From: Bedellia somnulentella
Lineage: Eukaryota; Arthropoda; Insecta; Lepidoptera; Bedelliidae
DNA: 64,000 bases
Assembly: GCA_963576735.1 (NCBI GenBank)
Contig: OY755178.1
Location: 16,802,001-16,866,000 of the forward strand
Reading direction: 5' to 3'
Numbering within the stretch: the stretch's first letter is position 1; each line of letters starts with the position of its first letter. Shown piece after piece: positions 38,162 through 49,012 of the stretch. The position numbers and the translations under genes are program-made. The notes beneath the pieces are model-generated. The model ran no database searches, was not told where the DNA came from, and saw nothing but the letters and a program-made list of their open reading frames with translations.

Positions 38162-38460
38162 TAGTGTAACAAACTCTTCAACATTTGCTGAATATGTAGA
38201 ATTATCAGAAGCAGTAACAGAATTAAATTTTCTCATTTGTGTAATGAATGACGTCTTTACTAAGTTTAACTTAACTTGTAAACCAGTTAAAATCTATGAA
38301 GATAATTCAGTAGCTGTAGCTATTTCTAAGTATGGAAACTTTACAAAGAATTCTAAGCACATTGAAGTTCACTATCATTTTGTAAATTAAAATGTTTAGC
38401 AGGGAAGTATACAAAATAGAGTCAGAAAATAAAATTGCAGATATATTTACCTATATATAA
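38162..38460 (+). pseudogene. Copia RNase H relic
   Basis: Translates as FAEYVELSEAVTELNFLI, then VKIYEDNSVAVAISKYGNFT and KNSKHIEVHYHFVN, then stops. It matches the copia RNase H region (EAEY, DNS, KHI.V.YHF). It belongs to a different copia lineage from 16555-21036. No LTR was seen. Confidence 0.75.
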
Positions 38461-38646
38461 ACCTGTGGGGGAAATTTTAAATTCACTAACTTAAAAATGC
38501 TAAATTTAAAGGAGTATAATTCCCTAATTGATTATAATTACTGTAGTACTTAAGAAGCTTTGAACTTATGTAAGGAGGCGTGTTCGTGTATATATGTACA
38601 TTTATATTGGCAACACTGATTGAAGGAAGGAAGTAAATAAAGTAAC

Positions 38647-38890
38647 GGTGAGGGAAAACATCGTGAGGAAACCCACATGGCTGAGTTGTACTTAGTCATG
38701 TGACAGTGTATTCGTACAAAACGGCGACAGGCCTGCCCCCTATCACGTGAGTACACTGTCCATGCAAAACGTGGGTACTCTGAACACCAGGTGACCAAGT
38801 CACGTGATGTTCAGAAGTATTAGTACCTCTGCCAACCCCTTCGGGGATATTCGGCGTGAACGTTTATGTTATATGTTTATGTTTATGAAG
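38647..38890 (+). repeat. SINE S2, 3' part
   Basis: From GGTGAGGGAAAACATCGTGA to the TTTATGTTTATG tail. The tRNA head is missing. Confidence 0.85.
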
Positions 38891-39410
38891 TAAATAAAGA
38901 CTGACACATACCACACGTTTATAAGAAATGTAGCTTAGAGAAAAGCTTGTAACTAAAATTAAACTGTTCTTTTATTAAATAAAACCAAAGTTAAAACAAG
39001 AGTATTCCAATTAATTACTTAACAGAAACATTGTAGTAATAAAAATATTTTAGATACATGGAACATCCATCGCGAATATTATCATTTCTCTGTTCCCAAA
39101 ATCGATTAGAATTAGAATCGAATACAACTATCTGTGTAGGTACAACACATTTTGCTTAAAATGACAGAAATATGATAATAGCCACCGTACCATGTAGCTG
39201 ATTGACAGGTGAAAATATCGTTCATTTTGATGTTCATTGCGTGTTTTAATAGACAAGCCATACTAGATAGCTTTGTAACTAAAAGCGGCAATGTATTATA
39301 AATTAAGCGATACACACTCGTTTAAAAGTTTTTCAGTGTAAAACCACAACGAACACGAAATAATTGATTTTGCAATAAAAACCACATAATCTAATAATAA
39401 AGTGACCAAC
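38891..39410 (-). other. Presumed intron after the THAP exon
   Basis: No second THAP exon was found here (a following exon would lie at lower coordinates on the minus strand). No recognised repeat. Confidence 0.25.
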
Positions 39411-39490
39411 CGATGAAAGGAAATCTTTCTATTAATTAGTCCCGCTTTATTTAGATAGTTTTTGCAACTCAATACGGCACAATTAGGCAT
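39411..39490 (-). CDS. THAP-type zinc finger, first coding exon
   Basis: The ATG at 39488-39490 begins MPNCAVLSCKNYLNKAGLIN followed by RKISFH, then a GT donor (GTTGGT at 39405-39410, complement). The start M-P-x-C-A-V-x-x-C-K-N-Y and the I-S-F-H-R block are the hallmark N-terminus of the THAP C2CH domain, here with Cys4 and Cys9. The rest of the domain (the later Cys and His, and AVPTIF) must be in further exons not found. THAP proteins bind DNA, either as host regulators or as P-element-type transposases. Which one applies is open. The exon is short, so moderate confidence. Confidence 0.55.
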
Positions 39491-40236
39491 TTTTTATATT
39501 TAGCTTGACATCTGTCACCGAGAACGTTCGAGCACGGACTCAATCAAATGGCGATAAACTAAGATAATTTTACTCAGTTTTTACACGCGAAGTACATGCA
39601 CTTGCGGCATCTATTCAAATATATGTCTGTGGTTGAATCTATATTATTTCACTTACTAAAGCTTTGTTATTATACCTTAAAGGCAAAAAATATAAAAATA
39701 TTTATTTGAGATTTTTCTACAGAGAGTTTGTGTTTTTTAAAGAAGAAATTCTTTTTTTTAAATGTGAAAGCTTTGCTAACCTGTTACCATATATGAAACC
39801 GTATTTGATAGCACCAAAAACTCATTGAAAGCTACTGATTGGTACCCATTAAGGTAGCTGGCTTTCAAAAAAGTATTCTGTCCCTTCACTTATTTACTTG
39901 CTTACTTTCAATTCGAGGTTTCTAATCTTTCATGTCTTAGAAAACATAAACTCATAGTCACCGTACACAGACATCCCAATCTGTTCACGTAGTCTCAAAC
40001 AGTAACACTGGGAATAGATTTTTAACTCTGCAACTGTATTAAACAAGGAAGGAGGTTTTATTAAGATTAAATTGTGCTTAGCGGGGCTTCTCCCTTGGAG
40101 CTATTTCACTGGATCCGTTTTTCATCGGACATGATTAATGTTAGACACGAGCTATGTAACTTCTACTATGTTGTGTATTAAAAAGCTTGTACATGTTAAA
40201 ATATTTAATTTATTTCAGTTTATTTCAGTTTAGTCA
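39491..40236. other. Unassigned DNA upstream of the THAP exon
   Basis: May include the THAP promoter. No TATA or initiator pattern stands out, and there is no recognised repeat. Confidence 0.3.
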
Positions 40237-40592
40237 TAACATAACATGAACGTTCACGCCGATTATCCCCGGAAGGGGTTGGCAGAGGTACTGATACTTC
40301 TGAACATCACGTGACTTTGTCACCTGGTGTTCAGGGTCCCTCGTTTTGCATGGACAGTGTACACACGTGATAGGGGGCAGGCCTATCGCCGTTTTGTACG
40401 AATACACTGTCACATGACTAAGTACAACTCAGCCATGTGGGTTTCCTCACGATGTTTTCCCTCACCGTTAACAACCAAGATAAATTAACCGCACATATGT
40501 CTTTAGGAAAGACAAGTTGGTGTAGGTGTAGGATTTGAACACTAGTCGTTTGCACGATAACCGAGTGTTCTACCCACTGGGCTATCACGGTT
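40237..40592 (-). repeat. SINE S2, full-length copy
   Basis: Reference copy of S2 (about 350 bp): a tRNA-like head in complement (CCGTGATAGCCCAGTGGGTA, B box near 40535) through to the 3' end CCGGGGATAATCGGCGTGAACG and an ATGTTATG tail. CCTGCCCCCTATCACGTG is conserved. Confidence 0.88.
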
Positions 40593-40639
40593 CAGTTTTC
40601 AGTGTTTATTTATATAACATGTATTAATTTATGCATGCA

Positions 40640-40870
40640 TACATACATCATCCTCACGCCATTAGTTCCCATTAGGATAGGCAAAGACTATCAATTGTCG
40701 CTTTGTACCATCCTAGCAAACCTTTCAAGCTTCGCTTTATTGATAAACATTTTCATATATGCCCTTTTATTTATCAGACTTCGGACACCTGCCTTTCTAA
40801 GCTTATTCTCTATTTGATCTGATATATCCACTGTGGTCGTCCTGTACTAAACTAGCTTTATAAATGTCTT
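40640..40870 (-). repeat. RTE-like LINE 3' fragment
   Basis: CTCACGCCATTAGTTCCCAT then GGCAAAGACTATCAATTG. Related to 26560, no open frame. Confidence 0.7.
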
Positions 40871-41228
40871 TTACTAATTTACTTTCATGAATACTATCTA
40901 ATGTGCAATTTTCAAATGTAACTGTTTAAGAGCTAAATAAAAAAAATGGTATAATCAGATTGTAATTGTAACTATCCGAATAATTTTATATTCATATAAA
41001 TATAGGTTCAATATTTATATTCAGAAATTCGTTCACCCCTTAAAGCATTTGTTAAAGTTGAGACCACGATGTAAAGGAAATTTCTGCTTTGGTAAAACCA
41101 CACTAATGGGAATCCCGTATCAGAACTCAATATCATTAAAACAACAACTTTTTCCTTAACAATATATTTGCAACTACATCTATAAACTTACGGTATCTTA
41201 TGCTACATGAATGCTCAATGTTTTCCTG
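40871..41228 (-). other. Downstream of lipase, likely its 3' UTR
   Basis: AT-rich. No canonical AATAAA was found on the minus strand close to the stop. The TATAAA-type hexamers near 40990 and 41015 (complement) are weak candidates. Confidence 0.3.
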
Positions 41229-42139
41229 TTACTGAATATCGTAAGCGTCTGTGGATAAATAAAATACACCAGTCGCATTACTGGGACCCCAGTACCCTGC
41301 AATAGTCACGTCATTCCGCGAACAACTGCCATTCTTAAAACTCTTATATTCTCCACATCTCCATGCTAAATACCACCCCGGGTTATTTATGGTAGCCGTG
41401 TATATGGTTATACAGGCTTTATGATTACATTTAGCTGCTTTCGAAGAGTCGAATACTCCTGGTATCAATGGGGTGCCACAGTTTGGCTGCGATTGTCCTC
41501 TTTTGTTTACAAATATATCGATATCACCTAATACTGATGTAGTGCCAAGTCCACCGGCGTTACAATGGTATATTTCTACGTAATCAGCGCAACCTGATCG
41601 AATTTGGTCTTCAATGAAACTGTTCGAAAAACAAGGGCCAGCTGGATCTAATGCAGTTATTTTCGATAGTTTTTCACTAGTTATGTTCGTGAAAATAGTT
41701 CCTGTGTAACCGAGCATTTGACTTCCTAAGCTATGTCCAATTGCGTGCATATTTTTGGCACTGATTCCTCCCTTTTGTAAATCGGCAAGCATGTTAGCTA
41801 GTGCCTTTCCGATGTAATAAACATGTTTCACTGATCTTTCGTACGATTTGATGTAGCCGTCATTGTCGTTGGTGTAAAAAGAGTGATCGAGAATAATAAG
41901 GTAGATGTTGGATAAATTCCTGAACTTGTCTCGTACCCTTGCTTCTGTTTTCTTGTTAATGTTTGATTTGTAGCCGGCGACGAATATAATGAACTTGCGA
42001 GTTTTGTCTAAGTCTTTGAGTGCGAGAATTCTTTGTGCTGCATTTCCGATTGTGAATATATCTGTGAAGTTGTTGGTGTAGTCATAAAAGTAAACATCTG
42101 TTGCGCTGACGTCTAGGTCCAGAGATTTATCGTGATCAC
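41229..42139 (-). CDS. Lipase exon 2 (catalytic domain)
   Basis: The acceptor TTTTCCAG (complement of 42140-42147) precedes GTGATCACGAT. The frame runs open for 303 codons to TAA at 41229-41231 and includes all three catalytic residues. Confidence 0.9.
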
Positions 42140-44086
42140 CTGGAAAATATACGTGAAATAATTTTTAATACTGCCTAACTAACTTAACTTCCACACCACC
42201 GCTCAAAATGCCCAATTTAATTATGGATCCGCGCACATAAAATGTGGCACTGCAAGTTTCACTTTTATTGCTCTAGTCCTTTAGAGTTACATTTAAGTAT
42301 TTTATTAAGTAACTTCGAAGAGATCCATATCTATGGATCATATTTATGGTTTAATTAGATGAAGGCTGGGAAGGATATGGCATTTAATTAAATTTTATGG
42401 CATGTATTAATCTGTGGCTCATGTAGCTAGTTCCCACGTATTTGGTCATCAAAGTACACAATATGATAGAAATTCATAGAACACTTATTAACTCAGAACT
42501 AGTGAGTTTGCTGTGTAATGTCGGCTTAGAATAACACTACCCCATTTCTTCCGGTAGGTGTACGTAAGAGGGGACTAACGGTATTGGGGCTATTTAGGGA
42601 TTTTTGGGCGATGCGGTTGGAGACCCATCACCAACAACCTTTGTTTTATCATCTGTTCCCCATTCAACTTTCCAAAAGTGGCTGAGGAATTTCTAATTTC
42701 TTAGCTCTGGCTACCCCTTCTAGAGATTTATAGCCGTGAGTGTATGTATGTATGTATGTAACTAGTGAGAATGTTTTTACCAAATGGAATCACAATATTT
42801 TGTTTAATGATCGAACCAGTGGGTGAGAACAAACCGTACAAGTGTGTAAAACAGATAAGATATTTTTTGCTCAATAGTTCATTGTCCTAAAAACTTGATA
42901 AAATATTTGTTTAATAAATTGTGTTATTAGGGCAGCTTCCGCCCTTTAGAAGTTTGATGACATTTGGTGTTGTATTGCCCTGATTTTAATTAAAGTATGT
43001 TAAGAGCAGTAAGTAGCATGTCTGTATGTTTCAAGGCAGCTAAACTTATATCGATAAGAAAAAATCTCAATGACAATTAGAGCATCCCTTTCTCTCATGG
43101 CACGTAATCACGCTCTAGATTATAAGTATGAGTTTCACTGAGTTGTGTTTTCATACATACATACATATACTCACGGCTATAAATCCCTAGATGGGGTAGC
43201 CAGAGCTAAGGAATGAGAAATTCCTCAGCCACCTTTGGAAAGTTGAGTGGGGAAAAGATGGTAAAACAAAGGTTGTTGGTGATGGGTCTCCAACCGCATC
43301 GCCCAATAATCCTTTTAAAGCCCCAATACCGTTAGTCGCCTCTTACGTACACCCACCGGAAGAAATGGGGTAGTACTATTCTAAGCCGACACTATACAGC
43401 TATGTGTTTTCAAAATACCTTTTATCAAATGATTACGTTAGTTTTTATACAAGGTTGTATAAATCAACAAGTTTGATAACTCAGTGGGAATACAATAACT
43501 TCTCACTCTCTCTTACGCAAAAGAGGTGAGATCAAATCCTGAGACGGTCATAAGGCTCATTCGTGTGGACCTATTGGTCCTTCATTAATGAACTTTTTAA
43601 GTTTATAATAGTAAGGGAAATTCCCTGAGATACGACTGATTTGTACTTGGTCATGTGACAGTGTATTCGTACAAACGGCAATACGCCTGCGTCCTAACGT
43701 GTGTGTACACTGTCCAGAAGGTGGGTATTCTTAACACCAGGTGATAAAATTGAAACGTTATGTTTAGAAGTATTAGTACCTCAGCCACTCCTTTGGAAAT
43801 ATACGGCGTAAACGTTTGAGTTCTCAATCTTAAGAGTTTTTGTTAAATTTGATTGTTTTTTCACATTACCATATTAAAGAAATATCGTCACACATTAAAA
43901 ATAAACCGGTAAAATATTAAAACGCGTGATCATAACAAAACAAGATAAACCAAACGACTCACACTTTATCAGGTTAGATCGTAATGCAAGTTGAAACGGT
44001 CCATATTTTTCCAAATCCCCGTGTCCCCATGATAAAACATTATTAACACAACACAATACTAATAAAAAACTCAGTTTTAACCACAT
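41229..44086 (-). CDS. Secreted lipase / phospholipase A1-like enzyme, complete
   Basis: Join of complement 43963-44086 and 41229-42139 gives 344 aa. A signal peptide (MWLKLSFLLVLCCVNNVLS) is followed by a short linker, then the alpha/beta-hydrolase of the pancreatic-lipase superfamily. The nucleophile Ser178 lies in GHSLGS, Asp206 in ALDPAGPCF and His281 in KCNHKA. Cysteines C42, C211, C225, C262, C279 and C285 suit disulfides. The usual HGW oxyanion-loop motif is replaced by FVAGYK. There is no C-terminal PLAT domain, as in insect midgut or venom-type lipases of this length. It should hydrolyse lipids or phospholipids outside the cell; activity and substrate are inferred. The 1.8-kb intron holds SINEs in inverted orientation. 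Confidence 0.9.
42510..42760 (+). repeat. Family M copy in lipase intron
   Basis: Antisense to the lipase gene. Head GTGTAATGTCGGCTTAGAAT. Inverted relative to 43152-43400. Confidence 0.87.
43152..43400 (-). repeat. Family M copy in lipase intron
   Basis: Sense to the lipase gene, complete, with a (CATA)n tail. The partner copy lies 390 bp away in inverse orientation. Confidence 0.87.
43500..43830 (+). repeat. SINE S2, degenerate
   Basis: GTACTTGGTCATGTGACAGT and ACACTGTCCAG match S2, with many point changes and a decayed 3' end (GGAAATATACGGCGTAAACG). Confidence 0.65.
43963..44086 (-). CDS. Lipase exon 1 (signal peptide)
   Basis: ATG at 44084-44086. It ends after AAC CTG ATA AAG T, with donor GTGAGT (43957-43962, complement). 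The single T joins GT of exon 2 to give Cys42. Confidence 0.88.
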
Positions 44087-44159
44087 AATGTCTGTCTGTT
44101 CGGTGTTTGGGACTTGGGCTAACTGGCCTTTAACTGCGACATTGATGAACTGTGACGGG

Positions 44160-44200
44160 GATGCCAGACTGAATAATACAATTTGCTTATTATCGACAGT
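44160..44200 (-). promoter_or_regulatory. Possible lipase core promoter
   Basis: The minus strand reads GATAATAAG about 20-25 bp before TCAGTC (complement of 44167-44172), which matches the arthropod initiator TCAGTY. The spacing is slightly short for a TATA box. It lies about 80 bp upstream of the ATG. Confidence 0.25.
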
Positions 44201-44204
44201 GGTC

Positions 44205-44875
44205 AGCTGATTAATTGTGATGAGGTTAATTCAAATTCAAAAGTCTTTTATTTCATTTTTAGACCAAATAATAATTGTATAATAAAATATGTATGTTTAT
44301 CTGATTGTAAAGTAGTTTTCGGCAGTAAATATTATTTAGATTTGTATTTATTTTACTCCATGTGAGCGAGCGTCATCCTATGATAAGTTTATTAAGAAAA
44401 TACGGTATCTAAAATAGAATTATGAAATATACGGTATCCAGAAAATATATGATAGTTATGTTAAAAATATAACCTTGGTTTTTATGTAGATAAAAAAATC
44501 GATGTGTATGTTTGCAATAATAAATTGTTATACAAATTATTACACAAATACCAGTTTTTCCAATATGTTAAAACTAATTCTGGCTATGTTTTAATTTTTA
44601 TTGTTTTTTGCTAATTGTTGTATTAAAGCTGTTTGTTTTCCGTAAATAAATAATTATTTTTTTTACAGATGTTGTCTGTTTTTTGTTTGTTCGTTTCATC
44701 TAATCTGACAATTCTGAATCAAAGCAAAATTATAGTTTGACTCTGATTTTGGCTTATTCTTTACCCAACCGTGTCTGGTATAGGCATTTCATTTACTTTG
44801 CTTACTTAGTTTTGCGGCTTCAATTATAGTAAAAAAATTGCGACCGGGTACATCAAAACATTTAAAAAATCTAAT
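44205..44875. other. Unassigned AT-rich DNA upstream of lipase
   Basis: No coding signal or recognised repeat. Confidence 0.35.
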
Positions 44876-45270
44876 GAATAAAGAATAAATGAAGGAAAGA
44901 AAAATTTCGACACAGGCGGGGATCGAACCCGCGACCTCGGGTATACGCCCCGACGCTCTGCCAACTGAGCTACCGTGTCAATTGGCTGCCAGTGCGAAAT
45001 TCTTCTATCCTTTATTTCTTTTACACGTTTAAGTAGTGTTTGCGTTTCCTACCTCCGAATTTTCTACTAATTCGGAAGGCCACTTGTCTACCTTTTCAGA
45101 TAGAATGCAAATGCTGAAAACGCCTAACTATCACATAATTTTAAATCTTTTTGTTAAACCCACGACCTCGGGTTCGATCCCCGCCTGTGTCGAAATTTTT
45201 CTTTCCTTTATTTATTCTTTATTCATTAGTAATAATCCCCACATGAGGTTTTCATGAACAAAAAGATTTA
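44876..45270. repeat. S4 element: two tRNA-like SINE arms head to head
   Basis: Left arm (minus): GAAAGAAAAATTTCGACACA, GGCGGGGATCGAACCC and a whole tRNA-like fold. Right arm (plus): CGGGTTCGATCCCCGCCTGT then GTCGAAATTTTTCTTTCC. The ends ATTAGTAATAATCCCCACAT and GAGGTTTTCATGAACAAAAA recur at 60604-60640, and an inverted scrap of that end lies at 45136-45162. Confidence 0.7.
44909..44979 (-). tRNA. tRNA-like sequence, GTA anticodon position, probably SINE-derived
   Basis: 71 nt that fold as a complete cloverleaf: acceptor GACACGG/CTGTGTC (with a G-T pair), D arm GCTC/GAGC, anticodon stem TCGGG/CCCGA, T arm GCGGG-TTCGATC-CCCGC. The loop GCGTATA puts GTA (Tyr) at 34-36 but has C instead of the invariant U33. 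There is no intron, whereas eukaryotic tRNA-Tyr genes usually have one. It is part of the repeated S4 element. More likely a SINE head than a working tRNA. Confidence 0.35.
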
Positions 45271-45943
45271 AAATTTAAACAATCTGATGTCACTGGCTCG
45301 TTTTTCTTTGACTTTACTAAATAACTGTACCCCTCTTTACATGCTTTTGTGGACCTTCACATCTCTAATTACAGTCACTACACTGAACATCACGAATCTT
45401 GTACCTATATGGCAAAGTCAGCATTGCCAATTATTTTTATATAATAATAACTTAAGCAAGAGTTGAAATATGTAGAACCTGTTTTCCGTTTGCGCAACAT
45501 AGAAACGCTTTTAAGGTTACAAAAGGCAGATCTTTCAAGTTCCTTTTATCTTACAATTTATATAACATAACATCGTACACGACACTATGTACAATAGCTT
45601 ATATTTATAGTCACGCTACACGGATAACAGTAAATGTGATAAGAAAGGGTTATGGTAATATTTATTACATGTTGTTTGGTAAGACCAGTATTATCTAATC
45701 TTACAGACTTTTTAGATCTGTAAAATAACGAGTATTATTTATTTAAATTTATTTACGTATAATAATTTACGATCGTAATCCATTTTAGTTTCATTATCAT
45801 TCCCTGAGGAAATATTTGATGAACCTTATTCATTACAATTAGATTATAGTATTATTTTTATGTTAAGGTAAGGAATATTAAAAAAGTAAGTATATATTAA
45901 AAAATGTATATATATCTAATTTATTAAAAAAATAATTTATATT
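45271..45943. other. Unassigned AT-rich DNA
   Basis: No ORF of note and no recognised repeat. Confidence 0.35.
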
Positions 45944-46190
45944 GCTGTGTAGTGGCTTAGAATAGCACTACCCCATTTCTTCCGGTGGGTGTACGTAAGA
46001 GGCGACTAACGGTATTGGGGCTTTTAAGGGATTTTTGGGCGATGCGGTTGGAGTCCCATCACCAACAACCTTTATTTTACCATCCTGTTCCCACTCAACC
46101 TTCCAAAAGTGGCTGAGAAATTTCGAATTCCTTAGCTCTGGCTACCCCTTCTAGGAATTTATGGCTGTTGGTATATGTATGTATGTATGT
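45944..46190 (+). repeat. Family M copy
   Basis: Complete apart from GTC missing in the head (GTGTAGTGGCTTAGAATAGC). Confidence 0.87.
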
Positions 46191-46499
46191 AATATTGAAT
46201 GCAAAATATCAAGGAAAAGAAGCGTATAAATTGTTGGGAAAATGGTTAATGTATAACTGCTGGCAACATCAAGGTCATTACAAGTGACGTAAGGTCAACA
46301 ACATTTAAAACAATGCACTGTTATATTGAATCCTGTTCGGAAGTAATAAAGTCTATTGTGGCTCAAACAGGTAAATTAAATACTGACTCATTTATATTTT
46401 CGCTAATTTTGTCTTATAGATAGATGTCTTATTATCCTATTATGTTAGTTAAAGGGACTGTAATCAAAAGCGTCACATTAATATGAAGCACGAGAATTC
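46191..46499. other. Unassigned spacer
   Basis: No recognised element. Confidence 0.35.
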
Positions 46500-46690
46500 A
46501 ATACATACATACATATATATACTCACGCCATTCGTTTCCATTGGAGTAGGCAGAGACTATCGATCGACACTTTGCACGATCCTGGCAAAACTCTCTAGCT
46601 TCATTCACATCCATCAATCTTTTCATGCATGCTCTTTTATTCTTCACAATTCGGACACCTGCCTTTTTGAGCTCACTCTCTATTTGGAAA
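46500..46690 (-). repeat. RTE-like LINE 3' fragment
   Basis: (TACA)n tail, then CTCACGCCATTCGTTTCCAT and GACTATCGATCGACACTTTG. Truncated after TTGAGCTCACTCTCTATTTG. Confidence 0.75.
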
Positions 46691-47214
46691 ATTCAACAGT
46701 AGCACCCATTTCTAAAAAATAACCTTATATGATAATTATATATAGTTTTTGATCGTCAAAATTTAATTCATATAATTACCTTGTATTGCGGGCATCATGG
46801 GTGCTTTTGCGCATGAGTCTGTTAGTAGATAACTTATTTTATTGTTTTAGATATTTAGTTACCATTTAACGGTTAATAGTAGTTAGTTATTTTTAAATAT
46901 AATAATGTATTATTTTTTTTATTATTATGTGAATGTTATTTTTTTATAAGTTTCCGTTATTATTATTTATACTGTGACAATTTAGAAATAATGCTAGTAT
47001 GTTTATTAAGGTGTTAATATGCAAATACATTCACGAATAAATTATCCATCAATCAAACTCATTATTTAATACATATAACAATTACCTTGTTAATACTTAA
47101 TAAATGTTTAGTAATATTTAAAATAGATAGATAATAGTTTGACGAATAATTTTAGTTTTTAAGCAAATCAGTTTAATTTATTGGACATCTACCGAACATG
47201 TTTAATCCAGCAAA
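46691..47214. other. Unassigned, very AT-rich
   Basis: Contains GCGGGCATCATGGGTGCTTT near 46786, otherwise low complexity. No gene. Confidence 0.35.
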
Positions 47215-47345
47215 TCTTTCCATTCATGGGTTGACTGGAAGAAAGAGATAGCTCTTATAAGACCGCCAGGTGTACTTTGACTTTTGTACCGATCTTTTTT
47301 TTGTAATTGTTGTTTTTTTGTGATGTGCAATAAAGAGTTTTAGTA
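47215..47345 (+). repeat. LINE 3'-tail-like repeat
   Basis: TTGACTGGAAGAAAGAGATAG, ATAAGACCGCCAGGTGTA and GTGATGTGCAATAAAGAG. It directly abuts the R4/Dong-type insertion. Confidence 0.6.
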
Positions 47346-47355
47346 TTTTTTTAGG

Positions 47356-49012
47356 CATGATTTTTAGTTCCTCGCCTCTCCCATGGCCGAAAATGAAAAT
47401 ATAAATTTTAAATGGGAGAGGCGGTACTCCCCAACAAAAGCACAGTCGGTCGGGGTCAGGGAGTCAGGTTCAAGAACCGACGGACGATCCGAGCCGTATC
47501 GAGCAGCACCGCTTTCTGCATTTGTGCTGGAACCGACACGCAACAGAAATCCAACCGCCTCAAGTTGGTCGCGAGGCTGGTTGGAATTAACCCGTTCGCG
47601 GACAAAACAATTGGGATTATTTCTGTCGAAGTCACACCCCACATGTCGGTGATCTCGTGGGCCAGATCGAGATATTTCCAACGCTTTTCGGTGTCGGCTT
47701 TCACGAGACCCTCGTCATGAGGGATAGTGACATCCACTAGAAATACCCTCGACTGCGACCGATCCCATACCACGATATCAGGCTTATTCGCTAGAATAGT
47801 CCTGTCCGTGATAACGGATCGGTCCCAATAGATTTTGGAACGGTCGTTTTCTAGGATTGGCTCCGGCAGATACTTGTAATACGGCAGCCTCTGTTGCAAG
47901 AGTCCGTATTTCAGAGCGAGCTCCTGATGCAGGATTTTGGCTGCTTGGTTGTGTCTGTGCAAGTACTCAGTGTTAGCAAGAGCCGAACAACCGGAAATAA
48001 CATGCCTAAGTGACTCTCCGGGACGGCCACATGCTCGACAGATGTCTGTGGTACCGTCCTTTAGGATGTATTTCCGATAGTTCCGCGTCTTGATAACCTG
48101 GTCTTGTATTGCACAGACAAAACCTTCGGTTTCCCCAAAGAGGTCCCCGAAACGCAGCCAATGCAGGGAGGCTTTACGGTCCACGAAAGGTTCGTGAAGT
48201 ACCTTGTAAAACCTCCCGTGCAGCTCCTTCTCTTTCCATACGGACTCCCGATCAGAGGTGCTAAGTACCTCCGGGGTTCGCCAATCCTGTGAGGCCAACG
48301 ATAAGGGAGTCAGTCCTTTATCACTAGCGACCACCTCTCCCCGAATACTATCATCCGTCATCGTCAAAAAATAGTTTCTGAGGTTGCATACCTCGCGGTT
48401 GTGCATGATTTTGGCACTCAAGAGGCCTCGACCACCACACTTCCGCGGGATATACAATTTCATAACCGACGACCTCGGATGACGCATTCGATGAGAGGTC
48501 ATCATCGTGCGGACTCGTCTGTCCAGAGCGTCGAGTTCGGTCTGAGTCCATCTGAGCACGCCAAATGTGTACATCAGTACAGGCATGACCCAGGAGTTAA
48601 TGGCTCGGATCTTATTAACGCCTGACAAGTAGCTATTAAGCACACTTTTCAGGCGTTCATAAAACTCCTCGCAAACACCCTGTTTCACGTCTGCCACCTT
48701 CACACCGATGGTTTGTGACATGCCCAGATACCGGTATGTTTCAGCCTCGGAGAGTGCCCTCAAATAATTGGTGCCGACATCGACACCATCAGAGTGCACG
48801 ACATGCCCCTTCTCAACGTGAATGACCGCACATTTATCGACCCCGAGCTCCATCTTGACGGAACCACTGAAATCGTTAGTGATCGTCAGTAGCTCCGCCA
48901 ATCTGTCAGCCGTGGGGGCGTAAAGCTTCAGGTCATCCATGTAAAGGAGATGAGGCAAGCGTGGTCCGCCTCTCCGAAACTGAAAGCCTGTCCCCGAATT
49001 CTCCAAGAGTGT
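47356..49012 (-). mobile_element. R4/Dong-type LINE, 5'-truncated
   Basis: The element's RT C-terminus, zinc knuckle and restriction-like endonuclease lie on the minus strand, followed by a 3' UTR with the CCTCTCCCAT(T/G) inverted pair (47372-47382 and 47412-47422). Its 5' side abuts a (TTA)n tract (49013-49031). Bombyx Dong is known to target TAA repeats, so the site fits that clade. Confidence 0.8.
47456..49006 (-). CDS. R4/Dong-type pol C-terminal half: RT end, zinc knuckle, restriction-like endonuclease
   Basis: 516 codons without a stop; the start is an arbitrary TTG at the truncation, not a real initiator. Near residue 20 lies RT motif C, LLYMDDLKLYAPTADRLAEL. Residues about 140-200 hold the thumb region (GVLRWTQTELDALDRRVRTM). 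A C-x2-C-x8-H-x4-C knuckle (CRACGRPGESLRHVISGC) follows near residue 320. The restriction-like endonuclease core is KPDIVVWDRSQSRVFLVDVT, where P-D and the later D match PD-(D/E)XK. The family nicks a specific target and primes reverse transcription there. The long open frame suggests a fairly recent insertion that was dead on arrival because of truncation. Its GC content is clearly higher than that of the surroundings. Confidence 0.87.
   Translation of the reverse strand: MENSGTGFQFRRGGPRLPHLLYMDDLKLYAPTADRLAELLTITNDFSGSVKMELGVDKCAVIHVEKGHVVHSDGVDVGTNYLRALSEAETYRYLGMSQTIGVKVADVKQGVCEEFYERLKSVLNSYLSGVNKIRAINSWVMPVLMYTFGVLRWTQTELDALDRRVRTMMTSHRMRHPRSSVMKLYIPRKCGGRGLLSAKIMHNREVCNLRNYFLTMTDDSIRGEVVASDKGLTPLSLASQDWRTPEVLSTSDRESVWKEKELHGRFYKVLHEPFVDRKASLHWLRFGDLFGETEGFVCAIQDQVIKTRNYRKYILKDGTTDICRACGRPGESLRHVISGCSALANTEYLHRHNQAAKILHQELALKYGLLQQRLPYYKYLPEPILENDRSKIYWDRSVITDRTILANKPDIVVWDRSQSRVFLVDVTIPHDEGLVKADTEKRWKYLDLAHEITDMWGVTSTEIIPIVLSANGLIPTSLATNLRRLDFCCVSVPAQMQKAVLLDTARIVRRFLNLTP

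Noticed and set aside
47383..47720. Overlapping plus- and minus-strand open frames near the R4/Dong-type element
   Set aside because: Frame shadows of the GC-rich LINE coding region and its 3' UTR.
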